A DNA stretch of 40,675 nt from Fibrobacter succinogenes. GTDB taxonomy: Bacteria; Fibrobacterota; Fibrobacteria; Fibrobacterales; Fibrobacteraceae. The position numbers and the translations under genes were made by a program. The stretch is taken from positions 1 through 40,675 of the forward strand of contig CACWNW010000030.1 of assembly GCA_902762305.1 (NCBI GenBank). Direction: 5' to 3'. The notes under the pieces are model-generated. The model was not told where the DNA came from. It made no database searches and was given only the letters and a program-made list of their open reading frames with translations. Of this stretch, positions 23,583 through 31,332 are shown piece by piece. Every line of letters begins with the position of its first letter. Within the stretch, counting starts at the first letter, position 1.

Positions 23583-24983
23583 GTGAATCCTTCTACCGCG
23601 GTAAAGATTTTTGAGGCTGGCCGCAGTGCCGGTGCCGATTTCGTTGAAATTTTCGAAGAGGAAACCCGCAGCTCGAGTCTCGGGCTCAAGGACCGCCAGA
23701 TAGATACGGCGACCGCGGGCACGGAATACGGCATAGGCGTGCGCCTGCTCTACGGGACGGAAGTCCTGTACGGGTTCACGAGCGACGACAGCGAAGAAGC
23801 TCTCGTAAAGCTGGTCAAGACTCTTGCCTTCGGGCGTATCGCCGGCATGAACGCGCCCGGGATCGCAGGAGCAAAACCTTTCGAGTTCGCGCCCGAGAAG
23901 CGGGTCTGCGACTACAATCCGGCCGCATACCAGGACCCGCGCGTGCTGGGGCAGGCCATCAAGCAGGATTTCCTTTTCCGCGCCGACAAGGCGGCCCGTG
24001 CGCTCTCCCCGAAGATAGCGCAGGTGGGCGCGAGCGTTACGGACAGCTGCAGCACCATCACGCTCATGAACAGCGAGGGCCTGCATTTGGAAATGAGCCG
24101 CGGGCGCCTGCGCGTGAACGTGAATGTCACCGCGACCGACGGCAGCGAGCGCCTTACGACCCACGAGTCTCCGGGTGCGCTTGGCGGTTACGAACTGATA
24201 GAGAATTATTCCCCCGAGTCGCTCGCGACAGAATGCGGTGAACGCGTGCTCCGCATGCTCGATGCAGGCTATATCGCCGGCGGCCAGATGCCCGTGGTGA
24301 TGGGGAACGGCTTTGGCGGTGTAATCTTCCACGAGGCCTGCGGGCACCCGCTCGAGACGGAATCGGTACGCCGTAAGGCAAGCCCGTTCTGCGGAAAGAT
24401 TGGTGAGGCGATTGGACAGCCTTGCCTTACCGCGATTGACGATGGCACCATCGAGGGCATGTGGGGCAGCCTCAAGTACGATGACGAAGGAACCCCGACG
24501 CAGCGTACGACGCTTATTGAAAATGGCATATTGAAGACCTACATGAGTGACCGTGTGGGTGCAGCCGAGGTCGGTATTGCCCTTACGGGTAGCGCCCGTC
24601 GCGAAAATTACAAGTATGCGCCCGTGAGCCGCATGCGCAATACGTTCATTGCGCCCGGCAAGGATACGCTCGAATCGATGATTGCGAGTGTCGACAACGG
24701 GCTCTACGCCGCGCGCATGGCTGGCGGTTCCGTGAACCCCGCGACCGGCGAATTCAACTTTGCCGTCGGTGAAGGTTATGTTATTCGTAACGGGAAGATC
24801 TGCGAACTTGTCCGTGGCGCAACCCTCATTGGCAAGGGTCACGAAATCATGCCGCGCATAAGCATGGTCGGGAGCGACTGGGATGTTGCTGCCGGTGTAT
24901 GCGGAGCTTCTTCGGGCCATGTTCCCGTGACCGTCGGCCAGCCTTCCATCAAGGTCGACCAGATTCTCGTCGGCGGGCGTTAA
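23583..24983 (+). CDS. tldD: TldD-family metalloprotease
   Basis: This 466-residue protein is of the TldD/PmbA family. TldD is the catalytic partner of TldE in a zinc protease heterodimer that removes leader peptides and degrades unfolded peptides. The HExxxH zinc motif is H250-E-A-C-G-H255, within FGGVIFHEACGHPLE. Other family signatures include VSRMRNTFI, GGSVNPATGEFNFAVGEGYVI and ATLIGKGHEI. The presence of HExxxH marks it as the TldD and not the TldE/PmbA partner, which is not in this window. The start is GTG, 1 nt after the hisF stop, implying translational coupling with hisF, an unusual pairing. Confidence 0.92.
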   Translation: MNPSTAVKIFEAGRSAGADFVEIFEEETRSSSLGLKDRQIDTATAGTEYGIGVRLLYGTEVLYGFTSDDSEEALVKLVKTLAFGRIAGMNAPGIAGAKPFEFAPEKRVCDYNPAAYQDPRVLGQAIKQDFLFRADKAARALSPKIAQVGASVTDSCSTITLMNSEGLHLEMSRGRLRVNVNVTATDGSERLTTHESPGALGGYELIENYSPESLATECGERVLRMLDAGYIAGGQMPVVMGNGFGGVIFHEACGHPLETESVRRKASPFCGKIGEAIGQPCLTAIDDGTIEGMWGSLKYDDEGTPTQRTTLIENGILKTYMSDRVGAAEVGIALTGSARRENYKYAPVSRMRNTFIAPGKDTLESMIASVDNGLYAARMAGGSVNPATGEFNFAVGEGYVIRNGKICELVRGATLIGKGHEIMPRISMVGSDWDVAAGVCGASSGHVPVTVGQPSIKVDQILVGGR

Positions 24984-25483
24984 TCGGCCCGAATAATCCA
25001 GAACCCTATAAAACCACAACGACACCTCGCGAGGAGATGCCGTTGTTGGTGTATGGGATGTTTGGATTACATGATGTAATGTAGATTATAAACGCTAGTC
25101 GGGATATCTTATGGACTAAAATCCATTGTAACACTTTACAACACTTACAACGGATACAATGGCGAGAAGCCTCATTTGGCTCGAAAATGCGGTTTATTTA
25201 TCGTTTTATGCCTGTTTGTTTTTAATTTTTTACGGATGAATCCTGTTAGGGACTTTTTTTAATGATAAAAGACATTGGTGGTTATCGACAGGCAGGAATA
25301 AAGACGCCAAATTACCTTGTTTTGAAAATTTTTCGCAGCAAAATGCCTTGTTTTTTATAAAAAACAGCATTTTTGCGCTAAATGTCTAACTTTCGGTTTT
25401 AACGAAAAAGTGTTTATGAAGGTTTACAAAACGATGTGTAATTTTTTTATATCTTTGTCTTCGCTTTATAAAAGGAGAATTTT
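24984..25483. other. 500-nt spacer with dyad symmetry
   Basis: No gene is seen. An imperfect hairpin, CAACGaCAcCTC / GAGaTGcCGTTG (25018-25046), just after tldD may end its transcript, although no T-run follows. A larger dyad lies at 25335-25378: GTTTTTTATAAAAAAC is a perfect palindrome flanked by GCAAAATGC and GCATTTTTGC. The rest is AT-rich. Confidence 0.5.
25335..25378. promoter_or_regulatory. Large AT-rich dyad upstream of the small lipoprotein gene
   Basis: The palindrome GTTTTTTATAAAAAAC is extended outward by GCAAAATGC/GCATTTTTGC, giving a hairpin of about 40 nt. It lies about 105 nt before the lipoprotein start. It could be a terminator or a protein-binding site. Confidence 0.35.
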
Positions 25484-25888
25484 ATGAATCTCAAAGGTAT
25501 ACTTCTCTTGGCCGCTGCCGCTTTCGCTCTGCAGGCCTGTTCCAACTACCAACCGCGTGTCTATACCCCGGCTCCTCTGGCCGAAGGTCAGCAGGTGGAA
25601 CTGTTCAATGATTTCTGCTATTTCGATACGGAACCTAATGGCGCCGCGTTTACGGTGCTCAAGAGGGCTGTCGTGGGTGGCAGTTTCTATGGTTCTACCG
25701 AAGGCCTCAAGCCCAAGCTGGAACAGAAGGTGAAAGGCCAGGGCGGTAACTCCATTGCTAACTTCAAGGCCTCCCAGAGGTTCGGTTTCTGGCTCTGGCG
25801 CATTATTCGCCCGGTGGTCAGCGGTGACGCTATCCAGATCCTGAATGCCAACGGCAAGTCTTGCGAAGAACTGGGTGGACACCACTAA
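25484..25888 (+). CDS. Small hypothetical lipoprotein
   Basis: This 134-residue protein has the lipobox ALQAC (Cys about residue 19). The mature part is not recognised. It has a PEGA-like opening (QVELFNDFCYFDTEPNGAAFTVLKRAVVGGSF), conserved-looking aromatic stretch FGFWLWRII and a His-rich end (GGHH). The DTEPNGA piece resembles the start of a PEGA or DUF4156-like unit, which is only a suggestion. AAAGGAGAATTTT before the ATG is a strong ribosome-binding site, in contrast to the many leaderless-looking genes here. It has two stacked terminators downstream, so it is a single-gene unit, perhaps abundantly expressed. Confidence 0.75.
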   Translation: MNLKGILLLAAAAFALQACSNYQPRVYTPAPLAEGQQVELFNDFCYFDTEPNGAAFTVLKRAVVGGSFYGSTEGLKPKLEQKVKGQGGNSIANFKASQRFGFWLWRIIRPVVSGDAIQILNANGKSCEELGGHH

Positions 25889-25902
25889 TTGTTCCCAAAA
25901 TA

Positions 25903-25924
25903 AACGCTCGAGCGTCTTTTTTTG
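25903..25924 (+). terminator. First terminator after the small lipoprotein gene
   Basis: The palindrome ACGCTCGAGCGT is followed by TCTTTTTTT, 15 nt after the stop. Confidence 0.75.
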
Positions 25925-25960
25925 AAAAAAATGTTGCAGTAAAATGCGACATTTTTTTTT
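25925..25960. terminator. Second, bidirectional terminator
   Basis: Stem ATGTTGC/GCGACAT with loop AGTAAAAT is flanked by a run of A on one side and a run of T on the other. It insulates the sigma-54 promoter of clpB. Confidence 0.75.
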
Positions 25961-26002
25961 GTTTTTAGGCAAATTTCGGTATTTCTTGCCGATATCCTTT
26001 CT

Positions 26003-26017
26003 TGGCACGGGTTTTGC
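26003..26017 (+). promoter_or_regulatory. Sigma-54 (RpoN) promoter of clpB
   Basis: TGGCAC (26003-26008), five bases, TTGC (26014-26017). The invariant GG and GC are 10 bp apart, as required for the -24/-12 class, and the full stretch TTGGCACG-N4-TTGC equals the consensus. The expected start point near 26029 leaves about 24 nt before the clpB ATG. This class needs an enhancer-binding activator; no activator gene is in the window. Confidence 0.75.
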
Positions 26018-26052
26018 CTCTAAAAAGCGGTAAAAAAGAAAGGAAAAACACT

Positions 26053-26496
26053 ATGTCCGATTTCAATAACGATGCAGAAAAAGTTTTGGCGAAGGCGCAG
26101 AGCTTGCGCGACCGCTGCTCGCATTCCTACCTGGGTGCGGCGCATTTGGCGGTGGGGCTTGTCGAAGGCCCGGATGCCACGCTGAAGAAACTTTATAAAT
26201 CCAAAGGCGCGAAGACGAACGAGCTCCGCGGCAAGCTGGAACCGTTCGTGCAGAAGATTCCGCGTATGGAAGGTGTGAACCCCGACGTGGAACCCGATAA
26301 CGACTTGAACCGTATTTTGCGAGCCTCTGTGCAGGCGGCGCGTCAGGTGAACCGCATGGTGACCCCGGGCGATATGCTCGTTGCCTTGATGAAGTTCTCG
26401 GGCGACCGTGGCCTTGCGAAGGTGTTCGAAGACGCGCTGGGTTCCGTGGAAGTCGTGGAAACAGGAACAGTCTCCGCTGAAACTTTACGGGCGTGA
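26053..26496 (+). CDS. clpB: ClpB, N-terminal domain (5' part of a frameshifted clpB)
   Basis: The 147 codons encode a Clp N-terminal substrate-binding domain (FNNDAEKVLAKAQSLRDRCSHSYLGAAHLAVGL ... IPRMEGVNPDVEPDNDLNRILRASVQAARQ), followed by a few linker residues and a premature TGA. AAAGGAA upstream of the ATG is the ribosome-binding site, and a sigma-54 promoter lies about 40 nt upstream. The rest of ClpB continues in the +1 frame. Skipping one base at about 26470 fuses ...VVETGT to [10 protein letters not shown], which matches the normal ClpB linker (EKYGRDL). The intact coding quality on both sides suggests a recent mutation, a sequencing error or programmed frameshifting. Confidence 0.85.
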   Translation: MSDFNNDAEKVLAKAQSLRDRCSHSYLGAAHLAVGLVEGPDATLKKLYKSKGAKTNELRGKLEPFVQKIPRMEGVNPDVEPDNDLNRILRASVQAARQVNRMVTPGDMLVALMKFSGDRGLAKVFEDALGSVEVVETGTVSAETLRA

Positions 26497-28567
26497 GCTC
26501 GTGGAAATGGCTGCCGACGGAAAGCTTTCGCCGGTGATTGGCCGTGAAGAGGAAATCCGCCGTGTCATCTTGATTTTGAGCCGTAAGACGAAAAACAACC
26601 CGTGTCTGGTGGGTGAACCCGGCGTGGGTAAGACCGCCATTGTGGAAGGGCTCGCCGAGCGAATCTATCGCGGCGACGTGCCTGACGCCCTGAAGGGCAA
26701 GAAGTTGTTCGCGCTGGATTTGTCTGCCTTGATGGCGGGCGCAAAGTACCGCGGCGATTTCGAGGAACGTTTGAAAGCGGTGCTGGACGCACTTGAAGAA
26801 GACGGCAACACGCTGCTGTTCATCGATGAAATCCATACCATCGTGGGTGCGGGCAAGACCGAAGGCTCCATGGACTTGGGCAACATGCTCAAGCCGAAGC
26901 TCGCCCGTGGTGAACTGCATTGCATCGGTGCGACGACCACGCAGGAATACCGCAAGTACATCGAGAAGGATTCCGCCTTGGAACGCCGTTTCCAGCCTGT
27001 GCAGGTCGACGAACCGAGCGAAGAGGAATCGATTTCCATTCTCCGTGGCATCAAGGATGGCTTTGATGCGCACCACGGCGTGCGTCTGCACGACAACGCG
27101 CTCGTGGCGGCGGTGAAGCTTTCGAACCGCTACATCAGTGACCGTTTCTTGCCGGACAAGGCTATTGACCTGATTGACGAGGCAGCAAGCCTTGTGAAGA
27201 CGCAGATGGATACGGTGCCGGAAGCCTTGGATACCTTGCAGCGTAAGGAACTCCAGATGAAAATTGAGGAGCAGGCCTTGGCGAAGGAAACTGACGACAC
27301 CAGCGTGAAGCGCCTGAAAGAGCTGCGCGAAGAACTCGCGACGACGGATGCGGCGGTCAAGCTGATGCAGGACCGTTGGCAGGAGAGGCGTGCGAAAAAT
27401 GCCGAGTTGCAGGGTCTCAAGAAATCCTTGCAGCAGGCGAAGGACGAGATGGAACAGGCGGAAGCCCGCTACGACTTGAACCGCGCCGCCGAACTCAAGT
27501 ACAACAAGATTGTGAACCTCGAAAAGGAAATTGCCGCGAAGACGGAAGAAATCAAGAAGTCCGCCAGCGACGGCGACCTGAGCGAAGAGGTGACCGAAGA
27601 GACGATTGCCCTCGTGGTGAGCCGCTGGACGGGAATCCCTGTCACGAAGCTTTGCGAAGGCGAAAAGGCCAAGTTGTTGCACCTGGACGAACGCCTGCAT
27701 GCCCGCGTGATTGGCCAGGACGAAGCCGTGGAAGCGGTTTCGGAAGCAATTCTCCGTAACCGTAGCGGACTTAGCCGCGAGAATGCGCCGATCGGCAGCT
27801 TCTTGTTCCTTGGCCCGACGGGTGTCGGCAAGACGGAACTGGCCCGTGCGCTTTCGACTGAACTGTTCGATAGCGAAGCGGCCTTGGTGCGTATCGACAT
27901 GAGCGAATACATGGAAAAGCATAGTGTGAGCCGTTTGATTGGTGCGCCTCCGGGATACGTGGGTTACGAAGAAGGCGGCCAGCTGACCGAAGCTGTGCGT
28001 ACGCATCCGTACTGCGTGATTCTGCTCGACGAAATCGAGAAGGCTCACCCCGACGTGTTCAACACGCTGTTGCAGGTGCTTGACGATGGTCGTCTGACCG
28101 ATGGCAAGGGCCGTACCGTGAACTTCAAGAACACCTTGATTCTGATGACGTCGAACTTGGGCGCAGCTCATTTCCAGAACCGCGCAGGTGATGCGAAGCC
28201 TGTGACCTTGAAGGAAATCGAGCCGGAACTCCGCGGCTTCTTCAGGCCGGAATTCTTGAACCGTCTGGACGAAGTGCTGGTGTTCCAGAGCTTAACGAAG
28301 CCGCAGATCAAGGACATCGTGAGACTGAAATTCAAGGGACTCGCCGAACGTGCCGCCCGTCAGGATTTGCAGCTCACGCTGACCGACAAGGCGCTCGAAG
28401 CGATTGCCGATGGTGCCTACCAGCCGGAATTCGGCGCCCGTCCGATCCAGCGTTACCTGGAAAGGAATGTGGAACGCCCGCTGAGCCATGCAATCCTCGC
28501 TGGCGAAGTGAGTGCCGCAAAGCCGGTAGTCATCGACTACGACGGAACCGCTTTCATGGTGAAATAA
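26408..28567 (+). CDS. clpB: ClpB ATP-dependent disaggregase, main body (3' part of frameshifted clpB)
   Basis: ClpB is a hexameric AAA+ machine that works with DnaK to dissolve protein aggregates. This frame carries the linker from about 26471 ([14 protein letters not shown]), NBD1 with Walker [11 protein letters not shown] and Walker [11 protein letters not shown], then the ClpB-specific coiled-coil M domain ([18 protein letters not shown] ... [12 protein letters not shown], ~115 residues). NBD2 follows with [21 protein letters not shown], the pore segment [11 protein letters not shown], and the C-terminal D2-small domain. The M domain and lack of an IGF/IGL ClpP loop exclude ClpA/ClpC. The nominal start (GTG 26408) is an artefact of the open frame. 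Initiation near the Met at 26505 would give a form without the N domain, like the short ClpB of E. coli. Confidence 0.92.
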   Translation: MALRRCSKTRWVPWKSWKQEQSPLKLYGRELVEMAADGKLSPVIGREEEIRRVILILSRKTKNNPCLVGEPGVGKTAIVEGLAERIYRGDVPDALKGKKLFALDLSALMAGAKYRGDFEERLKAVLDALEEDGNTLLFIDEIHTIVGAGKTEGSMDLGNMLKPKLARGELHCIGATTTQEYRKYIEKDSALERRFQPVQVDEPSEEESISILRGIKDGFDAHHGVRLHDNALVAAVKLSNRYISDRFLPDKAIDLIDEAASLVKTQMDTVPEALDTLQRKELQMKIEEQALAKETDDTSVKRLKELREELATTDAAVKLMQDRWQERRAKNAELQGLKKSLQQAKDEMEQAEARYDLNRAAELKYNKIVNLEKEIAAKTEEIKKSASDGDLSEEVTEETIALVVSRWTGIPVTKLCEGEKAKLLHLDERLHARVIGQDEAVEAVSEAILRNRSGLSRENAPIGSFLFLGPTGVGKTELARALSTELFDSEAALVRIDMSEYMEKHSVSRLIGAPPGYVGYEEGGQLTEAVRTHPYCVILLDEIEKAHPDVFNTLLQVLDDGRLTDGKGRTVNFKNTLILMTSNLGAAHFQNRAGDAKPVTLKEIEPELRGFFRPEFLNRLDEVLVFQSLTKPQIKDIVRLKFKGLAERAARQDLQLTLTDKALEAIADGAYQPEFGARPIQRYLERNVERPLSHAILAGEVSAAKPVVIDYDGTAFMVK

Positions 28568-28578
28568 GAAACTGAACG

Positions 28579-28655
28579 AGCCGCAGGCTCAGTGAAGGAT
28601 CCAGGTCAGAATTATGGTCTGGATCCTTCTTCCTTATAGTCGTCAGGATGACATG
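28579..28655. repeat. Second copy of the GAAGGATCCAG hairpin element
   Basis: GAAGGATCCAG (28594-28604) pairs perfectly with CTGGATCCTTC (28619-28629), the same stem as in the element at 22690. The 3' end CGTCAGGATGACATG matches that element's arm. A GAGCC/GGCTC hairpin precedes it. It lies between two convergent genes and could stop both transcripts. Confidence 0.65.
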
Positions 28656-28658
28656 TTG

Positions 28659-29357
28659 TTATAGTGCCTTTATGACGTAAAGGGCGATGGTCTGTACGTC
28701 GTTGTTCTTTTCTTGCATCACGCCGATGTCGAAGTCCAGCCGGAGGCGGAAGGAGCCGAGGTTGAGCTCTAATTTCGGGATGATGTCAATCATGAAGTCT
28801 TCCTTGATATTCCCGACGCTTCCAGACAAGTTGATTTCGATGAATGTGCGGAAGAAACTCGTGAAGTACAGCGTCGGGGTAATGGAACCGGACAGCTTTA
28901 CGTACCCGTTTTCTCCGGCGACCCCCTGCAAAAAGCCGGCTCGGAATTCGTAGAAGTTCGCGAAGTTTGTCGAGATGAACTGCTCGTTACCGAAGGTCAC
29001 TACGACCGCAGTGCTGTTGTTGCGGTTCAGGCCGAAGTTACCGTCGAGCTCGATAAAATTGTTCTCGTTGATGAGGTAGCGCCCGCCGATGTCGAGCGAG
29101 ACAATCACATGCTCGAACATGTCGATGCTTTTCACGTTCACCTTTGCGCCGATGTTCCATTCCTTGGAAAGCGCCGTCGTGAAGTTCACCGGAAAGAGAA
29201 GGTCTGAACCGTAGTTGTTCATCGCTCCGATTCCTATAGCCCATTTCGGCGAAGGTCGTGTATCGGGCCCGAACGTATAGCGGATATCCCACATGTGGTC
29301 AACGGCGAACGCGTTTACGCACAGGATAGCTAACAACAGGGCGATGAATCGATTCAT
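28659..29357 (-). CDS. Secreted, probably beta-barrel, hypothetical protein
   Basis: The protein has 232 residues from the ATG at 29357. A signal peptide (MNRFIALLLAILCVNAFA) is followed by strands typical of an outer-membrane protein (PKWAIGIGAMNNYGSDLLF, EWNIGAKVNVKSID, VIVSLDIGGRYLIN, NFIELDGNFGLNRN, FRLRLDFDIGVM), so an outer-membrane barrel is likely. No specific family is recognised. The open frame begins 3 codons earlier with TTG, but the ATG fits the signal peptide better. TAAATT lies 8 nt before it and there is no usable Shine-Dalgarno (GGAG is only 1 nt from the ATG). It is divergent from hisC. Confidence 0.7.
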   Translation of the reverse strand: MNRFIALLLAILCVNAFAVDHMWDIRYTFGPDTRPSPKWAIGIGAMNNYGSDLLFPVNFTTALSKEWNIGAKVNVKSIDMFEHVIVSLDIGGRYLINENNFIELDGNFGLNRNNSTAVVVTFGNEQFISTNFANFYEFRAGFLQGVAGENGYVKLSGSITPTLYFTSFFRTFIEINLSGSVGNIKEDFMIDIIPKLELNLGSFRLRLDFDIGVMQEKNNDVQTIALYVIKAL

Positions 29358-29365
29358 ACTCCACA

Positions 29366-29371
29366 AATTTA
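29366..29371 (-). promoter_or_regulatory. Putative -10 box, gene at 28659-29357 (leaderless arrangement)
   Basis: TAAATT, followed by TG, lies 8 nt before the ATG at 29357 on the minus strand. Confidence 0.35.
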
Positions 29372-29421
29372 ACTTAATCTGCCTTCAAATATTCTAGATT
29401 TATGCGCGAAAAGAGGTGATT

Positions 29422-30513
29422 ATGATTGAACCGCGTCCAGAACTTTCGAAATTGTCCGATTACGTTCCCGGAAAATCCATCGAGGAAATCCGTGAACGCT
29501 ACGGGCTTGATAAGGTTGTAAAACTTGCTTCGAACGAGAACCCGCTCGGGGCTTCTCCGAAGGCTATCGAGGCTTTCCACGAGATTGCCGATAGCCTGCA
29601 CCTTTACCCGCGTGGCGACGCTCCGAAACTGCTTGATGCTATTGCCCAGAAATATGGCGTGAAGAAGAGCCAGATTATCATCGGTAACGGTTCCGACGAG
29701 ATTATCGATATGGTCGGGAAGGCGTTTATCCGCCAGGGCGACAACTGCGTCGGCATTACGCCCACGTTCTCGGTGTACAAGTTTACGACGCTCTCGAACG
29801 GTGCCGAATTCGTGGGTGTGGGCGAAGGCGAGCAGAGGGCTTCGCTCGACGACCTGGCGAAGGCTATCAACGCGAAGACGCGCGTCGCCTTCATTTGCAA
29901 TCCGAACAACCCGACTGGTGCGTACTACACCGAAAAAGAGATTGTCGACTTCTTGGGCAAGGTGCCGCAGAATGTGCTCGTGTTCCTGGACGAAGCCTAC
30001 GCCGAATTTGCGACTGCAGAAGACTTCCCGCACTTGGCTTCGAAACTGGAACAGTTCCCGAACCTGTTCATCAATCGCACGTTCAGCAAGATTTACGGGC
30101 TGGCCGGGCTGCGCATCGGGTATGCGGTTTCTAGCGAAGCTACCGTGAAGGCCATGTGGAAAATCAAGCCTCCGTTCGATGTGAACCAGGCGGCGCAGGT
30201 TGCTGCGATTGCGGCTTTTGCCGATAGCGAACACGTCACGAAGACGCAGACCATGAACATTGAAGGCGCCAAGGCCCTGACCAGGGAATTCGAATCCCTC
30301 GGTTTCAAGGTGCTCCCGACGCAGGCGAACTTCATCTGCGTGCGCATTGGCGAACGCGCGAAGGAACTCGTCGCGTTTTTGGAAAGCAACGGCATGATTG
30401 TCCGTGGCCTTACAAGTTTCGGCATGCCGGAACACATCCGCATTACAGTGGGCAAGCCCGAAGAGAACGCCTTCCTCGTGGCGCTTGTGAAAAAGTGGAA
30501 AGCGGAGGCCTAG
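29422..30513 (+). CDS. hisC: Histidinol-phosphate aminotransferase HisC
   Basis: HisC is a PLP-dependent fold-type I enzyme that converts imidazole-acetol phosphate to histidinol phosphate. The 363-residue protein shows KLASNENPLGASPKA, the cofactor-binding GNGSDEIIDM, FICNPNNPTG, VFLDEAYAEF, and the Schiff-base Lys223 in RTFSKIYGLAGLRIGYA. RGLTSFGMPEHIRITVG near the end holds the substrate-binding Arg. The start at 29422 is chosen because AGAGGT lies 5-6 nt upstream; the frame also offers a GTG at 29416 inside that site. hisN follows 1 nt after its stop, so the two consecutive late steps of the pathway are probably co-translated. Confidence 0.96.
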   Translation: MIEPRPELSKLSDYVPGKSIEEIRERYGLDKVVKLASNENPLGASPKAIEAFHEIADSLHLYPRGDAPKLLDAIAQKYGVKKSQIIIGNGSDEIIDMVGKAFIRQGDNCVGITPTFSVYKFTTLSNGAEFVGVGEGEQRASLDDLAKAINAKTRVAFICNPNNPTGAYYTEKEIVDFLGKVPQNVLVFLDEAYAEFATAEDFPHLASKLEQFPNLFINRTFSKIYGLAGLRIGYAVSSEATVKAMWKIKPPFDVNQAAQVAAIAAFADSEHVTKTQTMNIEGAKALTREFESLGFKVLPTQANFICVRIGERAKELVAFLESNGMIVRGLTSFGMPEHIRITVGKPEENAFLVALVKKWKAEA

Positions 30514-30514
30514 T

Positions 30515-31321
30515 ATGTCGCTCGACAACAACGAACTGCTGCAAATAGCGCTCAAGACGGCTGAACTCGCTCAGACGAACATCCTGAAGTATTTCCAGTC
30601 CGGTGTTGGCGTCGAGTGGAAAAAGGACAATACTCCGGTAACGATTGCCGACAAGAGCACGGAAGAACTTGCCCGTGAATTCTGGGCCAAGGAAACTCCG
30701 GGTTTCGGCGTGATTGGCGAGGAATTCGGGATCGAGAGTCCCGATGCGGAATACCAGTGGGTCATCGACCCGATTGACGGTACCAAGGCCTTCGTGCATG
30801 GAGTCCCGCTGTTCGGTACGCTTATCGCGCTCTACAAGAAGAACGTTCCTGTATGTTCCATTGTCCGCATTCCGGCGATGAATACCGCCGTGTGGGCGGT
30901 GAACGGCGGGGGAGCCTTCCTGGACGGCCGTCCGGTGCGCGTTTCGGGCGTTTCGCAGTTGAACGAGGCGCTCGTGCTTTCGGGTACGGTAAACACCATG
31001 GAAACGACGGGTTACGGCGAAGGTTTCGCTAAGCTCCGTCGTAGCGCAAAACTCCATCGCGGGTGGGGCGACTGCTACGGCTACTACCTGGTGGCCGCTG
31101 GCCGTGCCGAAGTGATGGTGGACCCGGTCGTTTCCCTCTGGGATATCGCTCCGTATCCGCTCTTGTTCAAGGAAACGGGCGGAAAGTTCAGTACCATCGA
31201 CGGCAAGACGGAACTCTTCGGCGCAGACGGCAAGCCGGTAGCCCCGATTTACGAAGGCTTCACGAGTGTCGCGACGAATGGCGCCTTGCACGATGTCGTG
31301 CTCGATAGTCTGAAGCGATAA
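30515..31321 (+). CDS. hisN: Histidinol-phosphatase, inositol-monophosphatase type (HisN)
   Basis: This 268-residue Mg2+-dependent phosphatase of the inositol-monophosphatase superfamily has the metal-binding motifs GEE (68-70), DPIDGT (85-90) and the second Asp in SLWDIAPYPLL near residue 205. Family members also hydrolyse inositol phosphate or PAP (CysQ), so sequence alone does not fix the substrate. Its position directly after hisC, with a 1-nt gap, and the HisN-like DPIDGTKAFVHGVPLFGTLI favour histidinol-phosphatase, the step after HisC. It ends 11 nt from the stop of the convergent comEC gene. Confidence 0.88.
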   Translation: MSLDNNELLQIALKTAELAQTNILKYFQSGVGVEWKKDNTPVTIADKSTEELAREFWAKETPGFGVIGEEFGIESPDAEYQWVIDPIDGTKAFVHGVPLFGTLIALYKKNVPVCSIVRIPAMNTAVWAVNGGGAFLDGRPVRVSGVSQLNEALVLSGTVNTMETTGYGEGFAKLRRSAKLHRGWGDCYGYYLVAAGRAEVMVDPVVSLWDIAPYPLLFKETGGKFSTIDGKTELFGADGKPVAPIYEGFTSVATNGALHDVVLDSLKR

Positions 31322-31332
31322 ACAGCGCGGGC

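Noticed and set aside
25018-25046. Hairpin after tldD as a certain terminator
   Set aside because: It has two mismatches and no T-run, so it is mentioned only as a possibility.
26408-26410. GTG at 26408 as the true start of the main ClpB frame
   Set aside because: No ribosome-binding site, and the first ~20 residues from it do not look like ClpB; it is an open-frame artefact of the frameshift.
26063-28171. 702-codon antisense frame opposite clpB
   Set aside because: It mirrors clpB codons and contains no domain; clpB motifs are unmistakable on the plus strand.
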